From Bacteroidota bacterium (GTDB taxonomy: Bacteria; Bacteroidota; Bacteroidia; JABEUT01): a stretch of 64,000 bases of DNA. The notes beneath the pieces are model-generated. The model ran no database searches, was not told the DNA's origin, and saw only the letters and a list, made by a program, of their open reading frames with translations. Numbering within the stretch: the stretch's first letter is position 1; each line of letters opens with the position of its first letter. Below, piece by piece: positions 51,275-62,010 of this stretch. The position numbers and the translations under genes were made by a program. The stretch is from contig JABDCA010000011.1 of NCBI GenBank assembly GCA_013288345.1, positions 1 through 64,000 of the forward strand, given 5' to 3'.

Positions 51275-51742
51275 TTAGATGGGGTGAAGGTTGCTTTGCA
51301 GGGTAAGTACAAAATTTTCCTGTGTAGTTTGCATAATACTGCCCTGTGCAATAAGCATAAGCGATTGTTGAATTATTTTTTTGAATTGTGAGAATTCAGA
51401 AGGCTTGCGGATGAAATGCTGTGCTCCGTTTTTAAAAAGCAGGTTCACCACCTCTTGTTCGAATGATGTAGAGAATATAATTACCGGTAGTTGTTGTAGC
51501 TTTTCACTTAGCTTTATTTCTGTTAAGCATTCAAAGCCATTTTTACGTGGCATGTTCAGGTCGAGGAAAAGCACATGCGGAAGTTCATTTGTTTCATTTG
51601 TAAGTAATTGCATCAGTTGTTCACCGTCGTGCACTGCAGTAAGCCCTGTGGCTATAGTAAGTTCTTCAAGTGCTTCTTTAAAGAAAATGCAATCGTCGGT
51701 GTCATCATCGGCAAGTAATATGTTCAGTTGTTTTAAACTCAT
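51275..51742 (-). CDS. Single-domain response regulator (Rcp-like)
   Basis: LNILLADDDTDDCIFFKEALEEL, VLFLDLNMPRKNGFECL, no output domain. Confidence 0.93.
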   Translation of the reverse strand: MSLKQLNILLADDDTDDCIFFKEALEELTIATGLTAVHDGEQLMQLLTNETNELPHVLFLDLNMPRKNGFECLTEIKLSEKLQQLPVIIFSTSFEQEVVNLLFKNGAQHFIRKPSEFSQFKKIIQQSLMLIAQGSIMQTTQENFVLTLQSNLHPI

Positions 51743-52182
51743 GCGTTAAGAATATACTTCAACCTGTTCTTTGCAGACATCTCTTCTGTTGCTATTGGCA
51801 GCGCATGATAAATAACCTCCTTAAGCTGGGCGAAATCGCCCGGTTTATGAATATATACATGAGCCCCGGCCTTGAAGACTGTATTGATATTATCGAGGGA
51901 GTTAGATGTTGAGAACATAACGACCGGTATAACTTTGAGTTTTTTATTATGTTTTATCTCCGATAAGCATTCGTAGCCATTTTTACGTGGCATATTTATA
52001 TCGAGAAAGAGAACATCAGGAAGCTCCTTGGTTTCATTTGTCAGTAGCTGCATCAGTTCTTCACCATCGCGAACGACTGTGAGATGTGTAGGTAATTCTA
52101 GCTCTCCTAATGCTTCCTTAAAAAAATTGCAATCGTCCGTATCATCGTCAGCAAGTATAATATTTAATGTTTTTAAATTCAT
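51739..52182 (-). CDS. Single-domain response regulator (Rcp-like)
   Basis: LNIILADDDTDDCNFFKEALGEL, VLFLDINMPRKNGYECL; ATGA overlap with downstream regulator. Confidence 0.93.
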   Translation of the reverse strand: MNLKTLNIILADDDTDDCNFFKEALGELELPTHLTVVRDGEELMQLLTNETKELPDVLFLDINMPRKNGYECLSEIKHNKKLKVIPVVMFSTSNSLDNINTVFKAGAHVYIHKPGDFAQLKEVIYHALPIATEEMSAKNRLKYILNA

Positions 52183-52229
52183 GGGGGGAGTTTTTAGTGT
52201 TTAAAATATATTCCTTCTTCTTATAGGTT

Positions 52230-52694
52230 TTATTGTTTTTTTTCCACCTGCTCTGCAGGAGGTAATTTTTCTGTTAATAATATAAGGGCATGATGAATAG
52301 CTTGTTTAAGTTTTGTGAGATCGGAATTCTTTTTTATATAATTCTGGGCTCCCATACTTGCAAGGGTCTTTGCAATTTCTGCTTCAAATTCGGGGTTATG
52401 CGGATAGGATATAGTAAACACAACAACGGGTATATGCTTTAGGTTTTCAGTGTCATGTATTTCAGCCAGGCATTCAAAGCCTGTTTTGCGAGGCATGCTA
52501 AGGTCGAGAAAGAGGACATCTGGAAGATTCTCCGGGTTTTTGCAGAGATACTTAATGAGTTGTTCTCCATCATGAATGATGGTAAGATTTGTTGCAATAG
52601 GCAATTCCTTTAATGCTTTGCTAAAGAACAAGCAATCATCATCATCATCATCTGCTAGCAATATGTTAATAGGAGCAACCTGTAGTTTGGTCAT
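52230..52694 (-). CDS. Single-domain response regulator (Rcp-like)
   Basis: INILLADDDDDDCLFFSKALKEL, VLFLDLSMPRKTGFECL. Confidence 0.93.
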   Translation of the reverse strand: MTKLQVAPINILLADDDDDDCLFFSKALKELPIATNLTIIHDGEQLIKYLCKNPENLPDVLFLDLSMPRKTGFECLAEIHDTENLKHIPVVVFTISYPHNPEFEAEIAKTLASMGAQNYIKKNSDLTKLKQAIHHALILLTEKLPPAEQVEKKQ

Positions 52695-52912
52695 AGGAAC
52701 AAATAAGAGTAATTATTCGAATAAGCAAAGGTCGAAATATGTAGTCCTTAATGAGTTACATGTTTGCAGTGGATTATTACATAATTCACTGATTTAGCTT
52801 AAAATAAAAGGTAGAAAGTGGATGTACCTGGTGCTTAATAAATAGCAATAAGTACAGCTATGGATTAAATAGCCTTTACTGCAATGGTAATATGCAGGTA
52901 TAGTTCTTTTGC

Positions 52913-52920
52913 TATTTTTG
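52913..52920 (+). promoter_or_regulatory. -7 element TATTTTTG upstream of rimK
   Basis: Exact TAnnTTTG 22 nt before ATG at 52943. Confidence 0.35.
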
Positions 52921-52942
52921 TGAAAGTTAGTATATAAATCCC

Positions 52943-53827
52943 ATGAAAATAGTAATACTGTCCAGGAGCCCCAATGCATATTCTACTAAGAAATTGGTAG
53001 ATGCCGGAAAAACCCGCGGCCACGAAACAATTGTTGTTGACCACTTGAAGTGTGTTTTGATGATTGAGAAAGGACGCCCTCACATATATTATAAAGACGA
53101 AGAGATAAAAGATGTGGATGCTGTAATACCTCGTATTGGGGCATCGGTTACATTCTATGGCGCTGCCGTAGTACGTCAGTTCGAAATGATGAAAATTTTT
53201 ACTGCGGTTGAATCGCAAGCATTGGTTCGTTCAAGAGATAAACTGAGAAGCTTGCAAATAATGGCTAAATCGGGTATTCCAATTCCTAAATCGGCATTTG
53301 TATCTACACCAAAGCATGTAGAAAATGTAATTAAGTTGGTTGGCGGTGCACCGGTAGTTATTAAACTATTGGAAGGAACACAGGGTATCGGCGTTATTTT
53401 GGCGGAAACAAAAAACTCAGCCAAATCGGTTGTAGAAGCATTTTTAGATGTAGAGGTAGATATATTGGTACAGGAATTTATAAAGGAAGCCGGAGGACAG
53501 GATGTACGTGCATTTGTAGTAGATGGACAGGTGGTAGGCGCAATGAAACGTACAGGAGCCAAAGGCGATTTCAGGTCGAACTTACACCGTGGTGGTACCG
53601 CCGAAATAGTGCAATTAACCGCAGCCGAAAAAAAGATGGCTATACGTGCCGCTAAAATATTGGGACTTGGTATTGCCGGGGTAGATATGCTGCCAACTGC
53701 AAACGGACTTATTGTAAACGAAGTAAATTCATCGCCGGGCCTTGAAGGAATTGAAAAGGCTACCGGTGTTGATATAGCCGGAAAGATCATAGAGTACGTA
53801 GAAAGGAACGAAGTTGCAAACGATTAG
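52943..53827 (+). CDS. rimK: RimK-type ATP-grasp ligase (ribosomal protein S6 modification)
   Basis: [87 protein letters not shown]. Confidence 0.94.
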   Translation: MKIVILSRSPNAYSTKKLVDAGKTRGHETIVVDHLKCVLMIEKGRPHIYYKDEEIKDVDAVIPRIGASVTFYGAAVVRQFEMMKIFTAVESQALVRSRDKLRSLQIMAKSGIPIPKSAFVSTPKHVENVIKLVGGAPVVIKLLEGTQGIGVILAETKNSAKSVVEAFLDVEVDILVQEFIKEAGGQDVRAFVVDGQVVGAMKRTGAKGDFRSNLHRGGTAEIVQLTAAEKKMAIRAAKILGLGIAGVDMLPTANGLIVNEVNSSPGLEGIEKATGVDIAGKIIEYVERNEVAND

Positions 53828-53855
53828 TACAAGTCAAAACATACAGGATAAGTCT

Positions 53856-54728
53856 ATGGAGTTACTCCATCCAACCCATTTTACCGATTACGAGCTTATA
53901 GATTGTGGCGATTTTGAAAAGCTGGAACGCTTTGGCGAATATATAACCATTCGCCCGGAGCCACAGGCTGTGTGGGATAAAGCCATGAGTAATAAAGATT
54001 GGGAAGCAAAGGCTCATGTGCGTTTTATGCCAAATTCGAGCTATGCAGGTAACTGGCAAAAACTTAAACCCATGCCCGATAAGTGGGATATAGCTTATGC
54101 ATTGCCCAATGGCCCCAAAATACGTTTTCAGTTATCGCTTACAGCATTTAAGCATGTGGGTGTTTTTCCTGAACAGGCATCGCATTGGGATTATATATAT
54201 GAAAGCGTAAGTAGTTTTAAATTAGAAAAACCAAAGTTTTTAAACCTGTTTGCCTATACCGGTGGCGCATCGTTAGCGGCTAAGGCAGCGGGTGCCGATG
54301 TTATTCACCTTGATTCTATACGGCAGGTAGTTGGCTGGGCCAAGCAAAATATGGAATTATCGGGCCTGTCGGATATACGCTGGATGGTAGAAGACGCTAT
54401 GAAGTTTGTAAGGCGCGAACTAAAACGCGGAAGCAAATACAATGGCATTATTCTCGACCCGCCTGCATACGGACATGGCCCGAATAAAGAACAATGGAAA
54501 TTGGAAGAGAATATTAATGAAATGGTGCATAGTGTTTTAGATATGCTTGATGAAGAAAAGCACATACTTATATTGAACACTTATTCACTTGGTTTTTCCT
54601 CGCTGATAATTGAAAATTTGATGGCAAAAAGGAAAAAAGAATTGAAATACGGAGAATTATACCTCCAGGCAACCTCCGGTTATAAACTCCCCCTTGGCGT
54701 ATTTGGCAAGGCTTACAGGGGTATTTAG
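53856..54728 (+). CDS. Class I SAM-dependent methyltransferase (RlmI/RlmK-like)
   Basis: FLNLFAYTGGASLAAKAAGADVIHLDSIRQVVGWAKQN, GIILDPPAYGHGPN; start revised to internal Met. Confidence 0.85.
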   Translation: MELLHPTHFTDYELIDCGDFEKLERFGEYITIRPEPQAVWDKAMSNKDWEAKAHVRFMPNSSYAGNWQKLKPMPDKWDIAYALPNGPKIRFQLSLTAFKHVGVFPEQASHWDYIYESVSSFKLEKPKFLNLFAYTGGASLAAKAAGADVIHLDSIRQVVGWAKQNMELSGLSDIRWMVEDAMKFVRRELKRGSKYNGIILDPPAYGHGPNKEQWKLEENINEMVHSVLDMLDEEKHILILNTYSLGFSSLIIENLMAKRKKELKYGELYLQATSGYKLPLGVFGKAYRGI

Positions 54729-54823
54729 GATGGAGCATTTTTAATAAAAGTTTGTTTATTAACAAATAGATACAGACTTTTGCCGACTCAATTTTATAGA
54801 GAAGGTATCCCATAAATTAAAGC

Positions 54824-57151
54824 ATGGCTAAAAATTTACTGATAGTAGAGTCGCCCGCAAAGGCTAAAACAATAGAAAAGTATTTAGGCAAAGATTTCAT
54901 TGTTAAGTCGAGCATTGGCCACATAGTCGACCTGCCTGAAAAGGGCCTGGGAGTGGATATAAAGAACAACTTTAAACCCGACTATCAGGTTTCGAGCGAT
55001 AAGAAGAAAGTGGTAGCCGAACTGAAAAAATTAGCCAAAGCCGCTGAAATGGTTTGGTTAGCAACTGATGAGGACCGAGAAGGAGAAGCTATTGCATGGC
55101 ATTTGTTCAACGAATTGGGTTTAACTGAAAAGAAGACCAAGCGCGTTTTATATCACGAAATTACCAAGTCGGCAATTGAAGCCGCAATTAAGAACCCAAG
55201 AGAAATTAATAAGGACCTGGTAGATGCACAGCAAGCCAGGCGTATATTAGACAGGTTAGTAGGTTACGAGCTTTCACCTATATTATGGAGAAAGATAAAG
55301 CCATCGCTTTCAGCAGGCCGTGTGCAATCAGTCGCAGTACGTTTAATAGTAGAACGCGAAAGAGAAATAACAACTTTTGGCGTAACATCATTTTTTAAAG
55401 TAGTAGGATATTTTGCTTCAGGCAATATAAGTTTCAAAGCAGACCTTGATAAGAAATTCGATACAGAAGCCGAAGCCAACGATTTCTTAAAGAAATTAAA
55501 AGGCGCAGATTTTTCTGTAAAGAGCTTAGAAAAGAAACCATCAAAACGTACACCATCCGCACCGTTTACAACCTCTACCTTACAACAAGAGGCGAGCAGG
55601 AAATTAAGTTTCTCGGTATTGCAAACCATGCGCGTGGCACAAACGCTTTACGAACGTGGAGATATTACCTATATGCGTACTGACTCGGTAAACCTTTCAC
55701 AATTGGCAATTGATGCTGCTAAGGAAGAGATAGTAAAAATGTATGGCGATAAGTATGCACAAACACGCCAGTTCAAAACAAAATCATCTTCTGCGCAAGA
55801 GGCCCACGAAGCCATAAGGCCATCTAATTTTTCGGCTAAGGAAACTACCAGCGAAGATTATAACGAAAAGCGTTTATATGAACTGATATGGAAGCGCACC
55901 GTTGCATCGCAAATGGCTGATGCAGAAATTGAAAAGACAGTTATTACAATTGGTAACAATAAAGCGGATAATAATTTTATTGCAACAGGTGAGGTTATAA
56001 AGTTCGACGGATTTTTGAAGGTATATATTGAGTCGGAAGATGAGGGCGAAGAAGAAGAAAAGGAAGGATTATTGCCAGCAGTTAAAGCAAATGATAAAAT
56101 AAACCTTTCGCATATTGATGCGGTTCAACGTTTTACACAACCGCCATCGCGTTATACTGAAGCAAGTCTTGTTAAAAAGCTCGAAGGCCTTGGTATTGGA
56201 CGACCTTCAACTTTTGCACCAACCATATCTACCGTACAAAAAAGAGGATATGTGGTAAAAGAAATGCGCGAAGGAACAGAAAGAAAATACAATGTACTCA
56301 CGCTGCAGAACGATGAAATTACTTCGGTAGTTAAAACAGAAATTACAGGCGCTGAGAAATCAAAGCTATTTCCTACCGATGTGGGAATGGTGGTTAATGA
56401 TTTTTTGGTTGCAAATTTTGGTGAAATATTAGATTACAATTTTACAGCTCATGTAGAAGAAGAGTTTGACATAATTGCAGATGGCAAGCTTGCATGGCAA
56501 AAAATGCTCAAGACTTTTTATAAGCCATTCCACTTAACGGTTGAACAAACTTCTGAGAAGAAAGAAAGGGCATCAGGCGAAAAATTATTGGGACAAGACC
56601 CTAACGGTAAAAATGTATTTGTAAAAATAGGCCGCTATGGGCCAATGGTGCAGATAGGTGATACCGAATCGGAGGAGAAACCACGCTTTGCAAAATTGCG
56701 CGGCGAACAACGATTAGACAGTATAACACTTGCTGAAGCGCTTGACTTGTTCAGGTTGCCAAGGAAGGTTGGCTTATACGAAGACAAAGATCTGGATGTA
56801 TCGGTAGGTAGATTTGGCCCTTACATCAGGCACGATGGTAAATTTTATTCGTTACCGAAAGAAGATGACCCGTATACTGTTTTGGAAGCAAGGGCAATTG
56901 AGGTAATTGAAGACAAGCGCAAAAAAGAAAGAGAGAAGGTTATACAAATATTAAAGCGTGACCCGGAGCCTGAGATACAAGTATTGAATGGCAGGTATGG
57001 CCCGTACATTACAACCGATAAAGAAATTTTCAAGATACCAAAGGATAAAGAACCTGCTAAGCTTACATTGGCGGAATGCATAGCTATTATTGCAGCTGAT
57101 AAAGCCTCAGGTAAAAAGAAAAGAAAGTTTTTCCCGAAAAAGAAAGCCTAA
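54824..57151 (+). CDS. topA: DNA topoisomerase I
   Basis: LLIVESPAKAKTIEKYLG, ATDEDREGEAIAWHL, GDITYMRTDSVNLS; C-terminal topo repeats. Confidence 0.97.
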   Translation: MAKNLLIVESPAKAKTIEKYLGKDFIVKSSIGHIVDLPEKGLGVDIKNNFKPDYQVSSDKKKVVAELKKLAKAAEMVWLATDEDREGEAIAWHLFNELGLTEKKTKRVLYHEITKSAIEAAIKNPREINKDLVDAQQARRILDRLVGYELSPILWRKIKPSLSAGRVQSVAVRLIVEREREITTFGVTSFFKVVGYFASGNISFKADLDKKFDTEAEANDFLKKLKGADFSVKSLEKKPSKRTPSAPFTTSTLQQEASRKLSFSVLQTMRVAQTLYERGDITYMRTDSVNLSQLAIDAAKEEIVKMYGDKYAQTRQFKTKSSSAQEAHEAIRPSNFSAKETTSEDYNEKRLYELIWKRTVASQMADAEIEKTVITIGNNKADNNFIATGEVIKFDGFLKVYIESEDEGEEEEKEGLLPAVKANDKINLSHIDAVQRFTQPPSRYTEASLVKKLEGLGIGRPSTFAPTISTVQKRGYVVKEMREGTERKYNVLTLQNDEITSVVKTEITGAEKSKLFPTDVGMVVNDFLVANFGEILDYNFTAHVEEEFDIIADGKLAWQKMLKTFYKPFHLTVEQTSEKKERASGEKLLGQDPNGKNVFVKIGRYGPMVQIGDTESEEKPRFAKLRGEQRLDSITLAEALDLFRLPRKVGLYEDKDLDVSVGRFGPYIRHDGKFYSLPKEDDPYTVLEARAIEVIEDKRKKEREKVIQILKRDPEPEIQVLNGRYGPYITTDKEIFKIPKDKEPAKLTLAECIAIIAADKASGKKKRKFFPKKKA

Positions 57152-57168
57152 GCATATAAGTTTACTGC

Positions 57169-58326
57169 ATGGAAATTGAGCAATACCTAACACCATCATC
57201 AATTAGTGCAAAAGAGCATGCTCCTTTTATGTGGGGCAGCCACATCCTCAAAAATGCTCCGGGTAGTTTCCCTGATATTGAAAATGTAAAAATTGCTATT
57301 GTTGGAGTAGGCGAGGCCCGCAATTCATGTGGTAACGATGGCTGTGCCGCTGCACCCGATAAAGTGCGCGAGAATTTTTATATGCTTTCTTATATTCCAA
57401 CACTTACCGTTGCCGACTTAGGCAATATTAAACCGGGTAATAGCGTAAAAGATACTTACAGCGCACTCGAATTTGTTTGTGCTGAATTGCTCGACAGAAA
57501 AATTATCCCGGTGATAATTGGCGGCAGTCAGGATCTGACCTATGCAAATTATGCAGCTTACCAACGCTTGCAACAAACAGTAAACATAGTTTCGGTAGAT
57601 AGTAAAATTGACTTGGGTGAAATAGATAGCGAGATCAGCGCTGCAACATACATGAGTAAGATTTTGCAGTATCAGCCAAGCTTACTATTTAATTTCAGCC
57701 TTATGGGTTATCAAACTCATTTTGTAAACCCCGAGGAAGTAGAGGCGATTAAAAAAATGTATTTCGATTTGTATCGCCTGGGGCAAATACAAACAAATAT
57801 GGAAGAGGCAGAACCTGTGGTCCGCAATGCTGATATTTTAAGTTTCGATATTTCTGCAATCAGAAGATCTGATGCACCGGGCACATTACAATCTACCCCC
57901 AACGGCTTATATGGCGAAGAAGCCTGCCAGATATTTAAATATGCAGGCATGAGCGATAAACTTTCGTCGATTGGCATTTATGAAATAAATACCTTGTTTG
58001 ATGAGCGTGAACAAACAACATTGCTTGCCGCTCAAATGATTTGGTATTTTTTAGAAGGCTTTTTAAACCGGAAGAGTGATTTTCCGGCCAGCGAGGAAAA
58101 AGATTATTTGAAGTACAGAGTAACAATGAAGTCCGCTGACCATGAAATAGTTTTTTTTAAGAGCTTAAAAACAAACCGGTGGTGGATGGAAGTGCCTTAT
58201 CGCATAGGAGCCAAGTCGAAATACGAACGCCACCACATGGTGCCCTGTTCATACGAAGATTATCAGCTTGCCTGCACCGAAGAAATGCCCGACAGGTGGT
58301 GGCAGGCTTATCAGAAGCTAAGTTAA
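57169..58326 (+). CDS. Ureohydrolase (arginase/formimidoylglutamase)-fold protein with substituted metal ligands
   Basis: IPVIIGGSQDLTYANY (cf. GGDHS), VSVDSKIDLGE (cf. DAHxD), LSFDISAIRRSDAPG (cf. SxDxDxxDP). Confidence 0.8.
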   Translation: MEIEQYLTPSSISAKEHAPFMWGSHILKNAPGSFPDIENVKIAIVGVGEARNSCGNDGCAAAPDKVRENFYMLSYIPTLTVADLGNIKPGNSVKDTYSALEFVCAELLDRKIIPVIIGGSQDLTYANYAAYQRLQQTVNIVSVDSKIDLGEIDSEISAATYMSKILQYQPSLLFNFSLMGYQTHFVNPEEVEAIKKMYFDLYRLGQIQTNMEEAEPVVRNADILSFDISAIRRSDAPGTLQSTPNGLYGEEACQIFKYAGMSDKLSSIGIYEINTLFDEREQTTLLAAQMIWYFLEGFLNRKSDFPASEEKDYLKYRVTMKSADHEIVFFKSLKTNRWWMEVPYRIGAKSKYERHHMVPCSYEDYQLACTEEMPDRWWQAYQKLS

Positions 58327-58459
58327 TGGTAAAATGCTGATAATCAGTATATTTAATGCTTTTAGCTCAAATATATTTGTTTGCTAATTGAAAAATGATT
58401 AGTTTAGCATTCTCTTTCCATGTAAAGAGGAGATGTTTTTTTAACTAAATACTCGAAGA

Positions 58460-59416
58460 ATGAAAAAAATAATTACATCTATTATGCTAGTGGGACTGGG
58501 CCTTGCAGCTCATGCACAGCAAGACGCGCAATTCAGTCAGGAATTTTTTACCAAGCTAAATACTAATCCGGCTTATGCGGGTATTAGTCAGGCATATTGC
58601 GGTAGCTTAATATATAGGGACCAATGGTTATCACTCCCGGGCAACCCAACAACACTGAATTTTAACGGTGATGCATACCTTCCTATGATTGGTGGTGGTG
58701 CAGGCCTTACCGTATATGATGATAAGCTTGGTTTTGAAAGTACCTTGACTTTTAAATTATCATACTCTTACCATATTATTTTAGGCCCAGGTGTATTAGG
58801 CATCGGTCCATCAATTGGTTTCTTCCAAAAAGCGCTTAACGGTGCTTGGATGACTCCTGATGGAAAGTCGCAAGCTGCTGGTAATATTGTTGACCCACTT
58901 GTACCTGTTGGCGGTAACTCAGTTACAACCTACGATATAGGCTTAGGTTTATACTATGCTACACCGCAAGGTTTGTACGTAGGTATTTCTACATCTCACT
59001 TACCACAACAAACTATCAGTGGTTCATACAAGCAATATCAGTACGACATAGCAAGACACTATTATGTATTGGCAGGCTATACCTACAATGCAAGTGCTAC
59101 CTGGGATTTGAAACCAGACCTGTATGTTGAGTCTGATGCGTCTTCTACCCAGTTTCAATTGAACCTTAGGGCTGACTGGAACAAAACAATTTGGTTTGGT
59201 GTTGGCTATAGGATGAACGATGCTTTTGTTGCATTGGTTGGTTTTGAAAAAACATTTACTGGTGGCGGAGGTTTAAAAATTGGTTATTCGTTTGATTTTA
59301 CAACATCAGACTTACATACCTATAGCACAGGTTCGCATGAACTTGCAATACAATATTGCTTTACACCAAAACCGCCTTCAAAAATCGAATATCACCAAAA
59401 TCCAAGGTTCTTGTAA
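58460..59416 (+). CDS. Type IX secretion system membrane protein, PorP/SprF family
   Basis: AQQDAQFSQEFFTKLNTNPAYAGISQAYCGSLIYRDQWLSLPGNPTTLNFNGDA; directly upstream of gldK. Confidence 0.93.
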   Translation: MKKIITSIMLVGLGLAAHAQQDAQFSQEFFTKLNTNPAYAGISQAYCGSLIYRDQWLSLPGNPTTLNFNGDAYLPMIGGGAGLTVYDDKLGFESTLTFKLSYSYHIILGPGVLGIGPSIGFFQKALNGAWMTPDGKSQAAGNIVDPLVPVGGNSVTTYDIGLGLYYATPQGLYVGISTSHLPQQTISGSYKQYQYDIARHYYVLAGYTYNASATWDLKPDLYVESDASSTQFQLNLRADWNKTIWFGVGYRMNDAFVALVGFEKTFTGGGGLKIGYSFDFTTSDLHTYSTGSHELAIQYCFTPKPPSKIEYHQNPRFL

Positions 59417-59526
59417 TAGCTATATGAGAATTAATTGTAACTATTTATTAATACAAGCGTAAAAGAACTTTCGTACTATTCAAATGCTGCTCCGTACTAT
59501 GTATAATTTAAATTCAAGAGGTTAAT

Positions 59527-60969
59527 ATGAAAAGAATCTTGTTGCTCGCGTGCTTCGTTGCCCTTATTGTAGGTTGTAATAAGAACGGAGGCCAGTTGAT
59601 AGGTGTGCAGGACAGACCATCATGGTACCAGGCAAACCCTTACGGAATGGTTTACATTCCTATGGGCAGTTATATGATGGGCCCTGATGATCAGGAAGTG
59701 CCTTATGCATATACAACTAAATCAAGGATGGTGTCTGTTCAGGCATTCTACATGGATGATTCAGAAATTTCTAATAACGAATACAGACAGTTTGTATTTT
59801 GGGTTAGAGATTCGCTGATGCACTTAATGTTGGCTGAAAACGATCCTACACAAACAATTACCCAGGATAAGGATGGTAATGATATTGATCCGCCTGCTAT
59901 TAACTGGAATGCAAAAATAAGGTTAGATGACCATGCTACTATGGAAGCATTGACTGATGCAGGTTTATATTTACCGGCTGCAGAAAGATTTTACCAAAGG
60001 GTGGAAATTGATACCCGCAGACTGAACTTTTTGTTTTATACTTTAAATGTACGTTTGGCTGCTGTAAAAAACAGCGAACAAGGAAACCGTTTTATACCGG
60101 ATAAAGATCCTGCTGATAAAAAAGGCCAGCAATTTGTTAATGGAAAAGGTCACTACGATGTAGTTGATCAGACATACGATCCGAACCTTGGCTACAAAAC
60201 AAGATCGAGGACCAAAGTTGACCGTAGCGTATTTATAGATAAGCAAGTTATTAATGTGTACCCTGATACATTGGCTTGGGTGCATGATTTTACGTACTCA
60301 TTTAATGAGCCAATGACCAACATGTATTTCTGGCATCCGGCTTACGATAACTACCCTGTAGTTGGTGTATCATGGAAGCAAGCTACCGCATTTTGCGTAT
60401 GGCGTACCCAGTTAATGGATAGCTATTTAATAGGCCTTGGACAATCTATTGTGAACGATTTCCGTCTTCCTACGGAAGCAGAATGGGAATATGCTGCCCG
60501 TGGCGGTTTAGCATTAAGCCCGTACCCTTGGGGTGGTCCGTATATCAGAAACTCAAGAGGTTGTTTTTTGTGTAACTTTAAACCAATGCGTGGTAGCTAT
60601 ATGGATGATGGCGGTTTCCATACCGTTGGTATATATTCATATAACCCTAACGATTATGGTTTATATTGCATGGCTGGTAACGCAGCCGAATGGACCAGTA
60701 ATGCTTATGATGAAGCAGCCGGCGATTTTTCGCATGACCTGAATCCTAACTATGTATATGATGCTGATGATAAAGAAGCTAATGTATTGAAGAGGAAAGT
60801 TATCAGAGGCGGTTCATGGAAAGATGTTGGCTACTATTGCCAAACCAGTTCAAGAACTTATGAATACCAGGATACAGCAAAATGTTATGTTGGTTTCCGT
60901 TGTGTTGAAACATACCTCGGACGTGCGCAAGGCGATAATATAGATAATGTATCATCTGCACACAATTAA
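59527..60969 (+). CDS. gldK: T9SS lipoprotein GldK/PorK
   Basis: Lipobox VALIVGCNKNG; YGMVYIPMGSYMMGPDDQEVPY; FGE-like C-terminus; gldKLMN context. Confidence 0.96.
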   Translation: MKRILLLACFVALIVGCNKNGGQLIGVQDRPSWYQANPYGMVYIPMGSYMMGPDDQEVPYAYTTKSRMVSVQAFYMDDSEISNNEYRQFVFWVRDSLMHLMLAENDPTQTITQDKDGNDIDPPAINWNAKIRLDDHATMEALTDAGLYLPAAERFYQRVEIDTRRLNFLFYTLNVRLAAVKNSEQGNRFIPDKDPADKKGQQFVNGKGHYDVVDQTYDPNLGYKTRSRTKVDRSVFIDKQVINVYPDTLAWVHDFTYSFNEPMTNMYFWHPAYDNYPVVGVSWKQATAFCVWRTQLMDSYLIGLGQSIVNDFRLPTEAEWEYAARGGLALSPYPWGGPYIRNSRGCFLCNFKPMRGSYMDDGGFHTVGIYSYNPNDYGLYCMAGNAAEWTSNAYDEAAGDFSHDLNPNYVYDADDKEANVLKRKVIRGGSWKDVGYYCQTSSRTYEYQDTAKCYVGFRCVETYLGRAQGDNIDNVSSAHN

Positions 60970-61016
60970 ATATTAATTAATAAAACGCAATAATTAACCC
61001 TTTAAAATAAACAATT

Positions 61017-61934
61017 ATGGGAATCGTTCATTGGCTAAGTGCTACTAAAACAGGAAAGAGTACTATGAATAAGATAGTATGTTGGGGTGCTTCTGTAGTT
61101 ATTACAGGCGCACTTTTTAAGATCCAACACTATCCTGGTGCGTCAGTCATGCTTATTATAGGACTTTCTACAGAGTCGTTGATCTTTATATTTTATGGTA
61201 TCTTGCCTGAACACGAAGAAGTTGATTGGAGCTTGGTATACCCTGAATTAGCTGGTATGCATGGTGGAGAGGAGCATGGAGAAGTTGAGGAAAAGAAAGG
61301 AAGCATTACAGAGCAATTGGATGACTTGCTGGAAGAAGCTAAGATTGGCCCCGAACTGATTGAAAGTTTAGGAAGCGGCTTAAGAAGCCTTAGCGATAAC
61401 ACTGCTAAAATGAGCAATATTGCTGATGCAAGTGTTGCAACCAGCGATTATGCTAATAACATTAAGAATGCATCTAAGAACATTAATGATTTGTCTAACA
61501 ACTCATCAAAAGCTTCTGAATCATTAAGCTCAATTGCAGGTAGCGATATTTCTGCTACTACAAAGGACTATGTGAGCAAAATTCAATCAGTTGCTGATTC
61601 TATGAGCGATTTGAACAGCTCATCAAGCAAGGCTGCTGAAACACTTAAGGGATTAAGCGTTGGTAACCCTGCTGCTTATGTTCAGCACATGGAGAAAATG
61701 GCAGATAACGTTGCAGCTTTAAATACAGTTTACGAAATGCAATTGAAATCTTCTAACGACCAGGTTAGAGCTTCAGGTGCATTATACGATAGCATTTCTA
61801 AGCTTGTTGAAAACGTTAGTGAGTCTGTTGAAGATACACGCCGTTACAAGACTGAAATGGGTCAATTGGTGCAACACCTTGAGTCGTTGAACACTGTTTA
61901 TGGCGGTATGCTTACTGCAATGAACAGGAAGTAA
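61017..61934 (+). CDS. gldL: T9SS inner-membrane motor protein GldL/PorL
   Basis: Two N-terminal TM helices (VVITGALFKIQHYPGASVMLIIGLSTESLIFIFYGI), long coiled coil. Confidence 0.96.
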   Translation: MGIVHWLSATKTGKSTMNKIVCWGASVVITGALFKIQHYPGASVMLIIGLSTESLIFIFYGILPEHEEVDWSLVYPELAGMHGGEEHGEVEEKKGSITEQLDDLLEEAKIGPELIESLGSGLRSLSDNTAKMSNIADASVATSDYANNIKNASKNINDLSNNSSKASESLSSIAGSDISATTKDYVSKIQSVADSMSDLNSSSSKAAETLKGLSVGNPAAYVQHMEKMADNVAALNTVYEMQLKSSNDQVRASGALYDSISKLVENVSESVEDTRRYKTEMGQLVQHLESLNTVYGGMLTAMNRK

Positions 61935-61973
61935 GAAGTAATTAATGGTATTAAATGTTGAATGTTTAATTTT

Positions 61974-62008
61974 AAATAGTTAATGTAGGTTTTCTACATT
62001 AACTATTT
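61974..62008. promoter_or_regulatory. Perfect 15-bp hairpin between gldL and gldM
   Basis: AAATAGTTAATGTAG-GTTTT-CTACATTAACTATTT. Confidence 0.8.
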
Positions 62009-62010
62009 AG

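Noticed and set aside
57169-58326. Annotation as an active formimidoylglutamase or arginase
   Set aside because: Canonical metal-binding motifs are not intact by eye; kept as a fold-level call only.
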